Shown here piece by piece: positions 58,583 through 64,000 of a stretch of DNA of 64,000 bases. Below the pieces are notes generated by a model. That model saw only the letters and a list, made by a program, of their open reading frames with translations, was not told the DNA's origin and searched no databases. Source of the DNA: Panaeolus papilionaceus (lineage: Eukaryota > Basidiomycota > Agaricomycetes > Agaricales); the NCBI GenBank assembly GCA_015501605.1, contig JADNRZ010000005.1:2046001-2110000 (forward strand), written 5' to 3'. A program made the translations under genes and the position numbers. Within the stretch, counting starts at the first letter, position 1, and each line of letters begins with the position of its first letter.

Positions 58583-59858
58583 TTGGTGAGGGCATTCGTA
58601 AGTTGGAAATTCCGGGGAACAATTCCGGCGATCAGTCCGGCGGAAAATGCCGGTCAAGTCTTCAAGCACAAGCATTCAGGCTCAAAAACATGCTAAACAC
58701 CCCAAATTAATTGATAAATCCCATTTAAAGTCATGAAATTGGATATGGTAGCAATTTGGTCAATTAAGCGAGATTTTTGGGCGAGCACATGGTGTTTGGG
58801 TCGAGACACCACATTCGTCACATTGTCACAAAGTAGTCTGGTCAGTGTGACACTAGATTAGCATTTAAAACGGGCCTGACTGCCAGTAAAAATAGTCATG
58901 ATTTCATTGTTAGACGCTTGTAGGCCTGAAAATTAAACTATTACTTTGAATTCAATAAAAAAACAGATGAATACCAGCCTGTCAGCACAACATTCACACT
59001 AGCTCAAATCTCTCTCAATTTCACGTGTATCAAGGGAATAAAATTCTGAGTAACCACACAGAAAATGTTTCTAGTCCTCCACACATATAAATCTGTTCTT
59101 TTTTTTGACTAAGCGCTCAAGATACACGGCAAGCGTTCACTATTACTTTGCGCTTGTGACGACAACCCCTCCAAGTGTATCACACAGCTGATCGGCCCGT
59201 GATTGTTCCCCGGACTTTTCTCCCGGACTTTCCATGTTCGGGATGCATTGATATTGGTGTGATTTTTGGGTGTGACGGTCTGTGAAGAGCTTCGTCACCG
59301 TGACACAGCCTGAGGTTAGTCATACAGTTCTCATTACTCCTCTCTTCAGGACCTTTGGTCGAGCCATGCATACAGCGCAATGAGTTATGCCTGCCACCCA
59401 TTGACAGGGTTCGAGATCAATTTTTCACATAATGTATCTGAATTGTGGATACATTTTAGCGCCTTTGACAGTTATGATTCACCTAGGCATGCTCAGACTA
59501 CGCATCGAGGCTGGCGATATGCGCTGGACTGCGACTTTTGTACTCTTATTCTCATTCTTCCGCAGGCTGGAAGGGCATTCTATGACATTTATGACTTCAA
59601 ATGTCAGGATTCGAAGATCTCGAACTCACACTCGGTTGAAATTCAAACAAATTTTGCCGCTATCCTACCCCCATCGCAGCTTGCAAAGCATTGCAATTAT
59701 ACATATCCCAAGAATATTACTTTTCTATCAACACTTTACTGCGAATAATCATACTTGCATATGACTGGTACGCAGCGCATGCGATCAAGACACAGCTATA
59801 TGTATCTGTTGCGGTGCCATGGTGAAAGAGACTACCTATTTCATTGAACAAACCCTGG
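58583..59858. other. Intergenic region with a possible decayed TIR element
   Basis: Imperfect inverted ends of about 25 bp (58611-58635 and 59188-59214, TCCGGGGAACAAT...CGATCAG) could bound a roughly 600-bp element, but no target duplication is visible. Open frames at 59380-59764 have no recognisable domain. Confidence 0.4.
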
Positions 59859-59866
59859 TATAAATG
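59859..59866 (+). promoter_or_regulatory. TATA box of the DUF4139 gene
   Basis: TATAAATG lies 96 bp upstream of the ATG at 59955. Confidence 0.55.
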
Positions 59867-60907
59867 CTTGTGTACATCTCACACATTCTCAACATCTTCC
59901 ATTCGACCCTCGTTAATTCTTGTATTCTGAACACCCGCAGAGACACCTCACACAATGACTGAAACCATCAAACATTCGTCCTCAGTCCCTAGCAGTGACT
60001 CTCCGGCTCAAAGCACATCTCCTAATGTCATTGAACTGGATTCCATAATGGACAGCAAAATTATTGGCGTCAGCGTCTATTCTGCTCGAGCAGAAATTAC
60101 ATGCTTGTTCACCTTCGATGTTAAGGCTGGACAGAACCAGCTCGAAGTGCGCAATCTGCCCTGTCAGCTGGATCAGGACTCCTTCAGGTAATATCGATAT
60201 CCTTTGTTAATTGTCAGCGACATTGCGCTCATCACAGTATGGTTTAACAATAACGACAGAGTGGAAGGACGTGGCGCGGCAACTGTTCACGATGTGACTT
60301 TGGGCCAGGTAGCCCGCTCGCGGCTTGTCACTGGGCAAGTATCACCCGAAACGTGGGGGAAACTCCAATTGTCAAAGAAGAACATCGAGAAGGCAATCGA
60401 GCGCACCAAGCGAGCTATCACATGTCTCGAATCTTACCTCTCTTCAGTCACTGCTCAATATGTGGAACCTGCTAAAATTGCTGACATAGTCAAACAGTAC
60501 GATGAGGCTGCAGCAAGTTTGGACAGTAAGGTCATGGAGCTGGAGGCACAAAAGAGCGATATCGAGAGCCAGATCAGAATTGAGATGGGCAAGGTAATGC
60601 CAGGAACAGCGGACTACAGTATGCAACTCAACATAAAGGCGTCGATTGGCATGTTCGCTGACCTGGAAGGAGAGATAAAAATTGCTCTCACTTATGGTGA
60701 GTACTCTCCATTCATTGAGGATCCACTGCTGACGTGTTTATTCAGCCGTAGGAATGGCCAGCTGGAAGGCAGGCTATGATGTAAGAGTTGACATGCAAAC
60801 GAAAGGAAAACCAATCCAAATGGTATACAAGGCTGCTATTACTCAGAATACTATGGTGCGCATTTAGCACATTTAATATTTAGCCAAAACATTCTAGATA
60901 TTGTGAC

Positions 60908-61161
60908 ACACTTTGCAAATATTTTTCAAAATCCAATTGAGCAAACCTTTGTGTGATTATGAGTGAGGAAATTATGAGAAAAATGGGCAATTTCTGCTAA
61001 TATTTTAATATAATTCTTTGAAACATCAAAACATTTTCTGGCACTTAGATGAACATGGTAAAAATTCAAAAGAAATTCAAAGAAATTGTTGAACATCTCT
61101 AAGTGCTTATGAAAAATATCTAAAAAGTGCCAAACATCTTTGAGCGCTAGTTAAAAATCTC
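60908..61161. repeat. Left arm of a 254-bp inverted repeat
   Basis: Nearly identical, as reverse complement, to 61213-61466, with only scattered mismatches by eye. The 51-bp spacer would form a loop. A transcript crossing it would fold into a very long hairpin. Confidence 0.85.
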
Positions 61162-61212
61162 AAAAAGTTTGAGAATATCTCCAGCGCCTGTGCAATATGT
61201 TTGTGAACATTT

Positions 61213-61466
61213 GAGGTTTTCAACTAGCGCTCAAAGATGTTTGGCACTTTTTAGATATTTTTCATAAGCACTTAGAGATGTTCAACAATTTCTTTGAATT
61301 TCTTTTGAATTTTTACCATGTCCATCTAAGCGCCAGAAAATGTTTTGATGTTTCAAAGAATTATATTAAAATATTAGCAAAAATTGCCCATTTTTCTCAT
61401 AATTTCCTCACTCATAATCACACAAAGGTTTGCTCAATTGGATTTTGAAAAATATTTGCAAAGTGT
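61213..61466. repeat. Right arm of the 254-bp inverted repeat
   Basis: Partner of 60908-61161. The right arm is followed by about 150 bp that has no counterpart on the left, so the repeat is nested asymmetrically inside the element. Confidence 0.85.
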
Positions 61467-62909
61467 TTGGAGGATAGGATAGGCGCTCTTCAAAGTTTTT
61501 CAAATTTTCTACAAACGAGCATTAAGCGCTCATAAAATGTTTGAAAAAGGTCAAAATATTCAAAAAGTTCATTGCCAAGTTCACGAAAGAAAGGTTTATA
61601 CATTGACTTGATGAAAATGTTTACAAGGTGTGTCAAAATACCTAAAATGTTTCAACTAAATAATAAAAGTGCTAAATGCGCACCATAGAATACTGGCGAG
61701 GTAAGCGCTCGGCATTATTTCACTTCGCTTCAAGCTTCTGAGCATATGAGACAACACACAGAACTGGGACAATGTCACCCTGACTCTTGAGACCGCAAAG
61801 CCAACAATTGGGCTATCGGTTCCGACTCTGAACCCATGGAGGTTATCTGCTTACAAACCCCCAGTTGTCGAAGAGACAAAATCCATTTTACAACTCGGAT
61901 TATGATGATGCCCGGGAGATGGAAGCTGGTTCTACCAAAAATGCCCCTCTGACCAGCAAAGTCCGTTCAAGGGCCTCAGCTTTTGGGACAGAAATGGCAT
62001 CTCAAATCAAGCATAGAGCTACTAACGTTTCGTCAGACGGCGCAATTAGCGCTACATTTTCCGTGCCTGGACTTATCAGTGTCCCGAGTGATGGAATTGC
62101 GCACAACGTCACAATCGCCGAATTCTCATTGGACGCTACGATGAGCTGGCTCTGCATACCCAAGCAGGATACAAAGACGCATATCAAGGTACTTGGATAC
62201 TATCACGGTGTTTAATTCACGTACTTTTGTTACTGACGACGCTCATAGGCAACTATTAAGAACGCATCGGAGTATCCGCTCCTTCCTGGGAAGGTCAGCA
62301 TTCATGTGGATGGAAGTTTTATTTCGAAGACCAGCATCCCGCTTGTAAGCCCAGAAGAAAGCTTCGATTGTCCCTTGGGGTATGTCACACTCGCCCATCT
62401 CGTCCAGCGCGATATATTTACAATTCGTCGGAATATGCAGCGTGGACCCATCCATTCGAGTCACATACCACCCTCGCAGCAAGAAGACTTCCAGGTCTGG
62501 GTTCTATACAAAGTCGACTAACTATGTATACCAGCAACGTATCACGATTCACAACACCAAGACCCAGGTTATCAAAGGCTTCAAAGTCCTCGACCAATTC
62601 CCAATCTCAGAAAACTCGGATATCACGGTTAAACACATCAACCCCCCTCTCATTCTTCCGTCGTCCCAGCCTAACTCAATCACTGGAAGTGCTGTAGGGG
62701 ACGAAACTCTCAGTGTGAAGATTTCTTCGGATGTCGTAGCTCAATGGGACGGTGCGGATGAAGCCGAGAAAGGGGAAATCCCTGTTGACCTGGTCGGAAA
62801 GGAAGGGAAAGTTGCGTGGATATGTTCTGTGCCTGCTGGTTCGAAGTTAGGTCTGGTGATGCATTGGGAGGTTTCGACACCTGTGGACACGATGGTCACA
62901 GGGTTGTGA

Positions 62910-64000
62910 TTTAACTTGACCTTAGTCCTTAATACAGTGCAGTTTTCTCTTGTCTTTCGATCGAGGAGAACATCGAAGTCATTAAATACAATCTGGTGTC
63001 CTACATAGGGATTCGAACAAAAAGCTTTCTTGCTTCTCTTCAACATGAGACATCTTTCATTACAACAACTTGACTTACTTCTTGATAGGCTGGTTGCCGA
63101 TACGTAGTTAAGTATATGGGTTCCGTTAGAGCAGTACACAGTGCTTGCTCAACTCAAAACCACCTGGGCTCCAGTTCCACTACCATGCAACGGATAGGAA
63201 GCGTAATCGAAGGATACACACGCACAAGACTTCCACAATTTGAAGCACCGCTCATCGTATTTCCTACGTTGTCCAGCAAAAAGACATCGGAACCAGTGCT
63301 TAGCCTGTCGCAGCCATTGGCATCCCCAGCTCGACTCACAATCTATGAGGCTGTACCCAGTTCTGACGACTGATCTCTCGAGTTTAATGTTGTAGTGTCA
63401 ATGCCCGATACACCAACATCTGGCGAGCGAAGTGAATGTGATTCCACGTTTGAGGCGCCAATGACGAGGCTTCCAGTGCCCATGGCCATACCCCTAGGCA
63501 CGCTTACTGTCAGTCATGGGTTATTTATTTTCGTTTCCGTTTCAGTAGCTTTATGTAGGTGCAGCCTCAACATGTATTCATTCCTTTATGGACAAAATGC
63601 GAATTCGACCTTCTTAAGGACAATCCAAAAACCAATCGAGTTTAGCTTTCTTTTGATGCTGTCATCAGGGAACCGAACAAACCTCATGCATTCGACAAAA
63701 GCGAGGTTTAGCTCAAGTTTAGCTTGAAATATGAGACTCATACGAATTATTTAAGTACTCGACCACCAGACAGGTTTTCTCGCTTTCAGTTGCCACCGAG
63801 CCAACTTACCGTCGTGCGCAGAAGGAGGGGTTCACTCCATATATTATGTGGATCCAACAGCTCCCTTTGTCGTGAGCGGCTTCCTTTTCATTTAATCAAC
63901 CCTGGACATGAATTGCAATTCATGTAAAATTTCGAGCCGAGCAACATATGAAACTCGACTTCTAAACATCCTCCCCGCACTTCTTTCGTGCAACATATAA
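62910..64000. other. Intergenic, no gene supported
   Basis: Last 1.1 kb. Open frames at 63116-63373 and 63395-63727 (plus) show no domain. A GGATTCGAAC tRNA-like box near 63009 lacks the rest of a tRNA. Confidence 0.45.

Larger units (their letters stand above)
60853..61686. mobile_element. Foldback TIR element inserted in the DUF4139 gene, 834 bp
   Basis: The ends are inverted: ATGGTGCGCATTTAGCAC at the left, its complement at the right, with weaker similarity continuing to about 70 bp. AGAATACT is present directly on both sides (60845-60852 and 61687-61694), consistent with an 8-bp duplication as made by hAT transposases. The terminal CT/AG can also be read as part of the TIR, leaving a 4-bp AATA duplication. 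Removing the element plus one duplication restores QNTGE in the host frame. Inside are two 254-bp arms in inverted orientation. No protein is encoded, so the element is non-autonomous. Confidence 0.85.
59955..62909 (+). pseudogene. DUF4140/DUF4139 protein gene (mucoidy-inhibitor-A-like), disrupted
   Basis: The family is widespread in fungi, bacteria and animals; its biochemical role is not established. Exons 59955-60187, 60260-60696 and 60746 onward encode an N-terminal DUF4140-type domain (SKIIGVSVYSARAEITCLFTF), a coiled coil (about 95-200), then the start of DUF4139 (MASWKAGYDVRVDMQ...AITQNT). At 60853 the reading is cut by an 834-bp element. The frame resumes after it (GEDW-type context, NWDNVTLTLETAKP, PTLNPWRLSAYKP), with an intron at 61701-61761. 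A second lesion follows: at the CCCCC run near 61857-61862 the frame must shift by one to continue as LSKRQNPFYNSDYDD. Downstream exons then run to the stop at 62909. Two independent lesions suggest a pseudogene; expression of a truncated N-terminal product is possible. Confidence 0.8.

Noticed and set aside
58611..59214. A fourth TIR element of about 600 bp
   Set aside because: The inverted ends are imperfect with a 2-bp gap and no target duplication is visible; kept only as a possibility.
62995..63020. GGATTCGAAC box suggesting a minus-strand tRNA
   Set aside because: The T stem does not pair and no matching D arm or acceptor stem is found; at most a tRNA-derived fragment.

Overview
The window is nuclear DNA of a basidiomycete fungus, most likely an Agaricomycete. 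Genes are cut by many short GT-AG introns (mostly 45-70 bp), have TATA boxes shortly upstream, and the content fits this group: GH44 glucanases, small CFEM proteins, NACHT NTPases, a WWDD-type seven-helix receptor-like protein, a sterol C24-methyltransferase and a Tad/I-like LINE. I derived most exon structures by hand from splice sites and from comparison of paralogs inside the window. Most of the models I totalled add up to whole numbers of codons, which supports them; the carbon-transporter model was only partly totalled.

Layout. 1-8.2 kb: two colinear 14-exon GH44 genes in tandem on the minus strand. 10.6-11.9 kb: a secreted PL1 pectate lyase. 12.4 kb: an intron-containing tRNA-Trp. 13.9-21.8 kb: two CFEM-domain small secreted proteins separated by a complete 6.3 kb LINE that lies between perfect 11-bp target-site duplications. 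22.5-25.0 kb: an MFS transporter of the Dal5/allantoate permease type. 28.5-29.9 kb: a short secreted tyrosinase-domain enzyme. 30.4-37.0 kb: two paralogous NACHT NTPases that both end in a C-terminal double hydrophobic segment. 39 kb: a tiny secreted cysteine-containing protein. 41-42.2 kb: ERG6. 46.6-49.3 kb: a Gln/His/Gly-rich putative nuclear regulator. 51.4-53.0 kb: a secreted M14 carboxypeptidase. 54.2-55.7 kb: a seven-helix membrane protein. 56.2-57.3 kb: a DHDPS-family aldolase. 57.8-58.6 kb: two back-to-back TIR elements. 60.0-62.9 kb: a DUF4139 (mucoidy-inhibitor-A-like) gene broken by an 834-bp foldback element and by a frameshift.

Functionally the window is mixed rather than one cluster. 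GH44, pectate lyase, carboxypeptidase and tyrosinase fit degradation of plant material. The aldolase could act in uronic-acid catabolism downstream of pectin breakdown, but this is inference. The features most worth following are the NACHT pair with conserved C-terminal membrane hairpins, the foldback element inside a coding exon, the recent LINE insertion between CFEM paralogs, and the adjoining elements that share a TATA junction.
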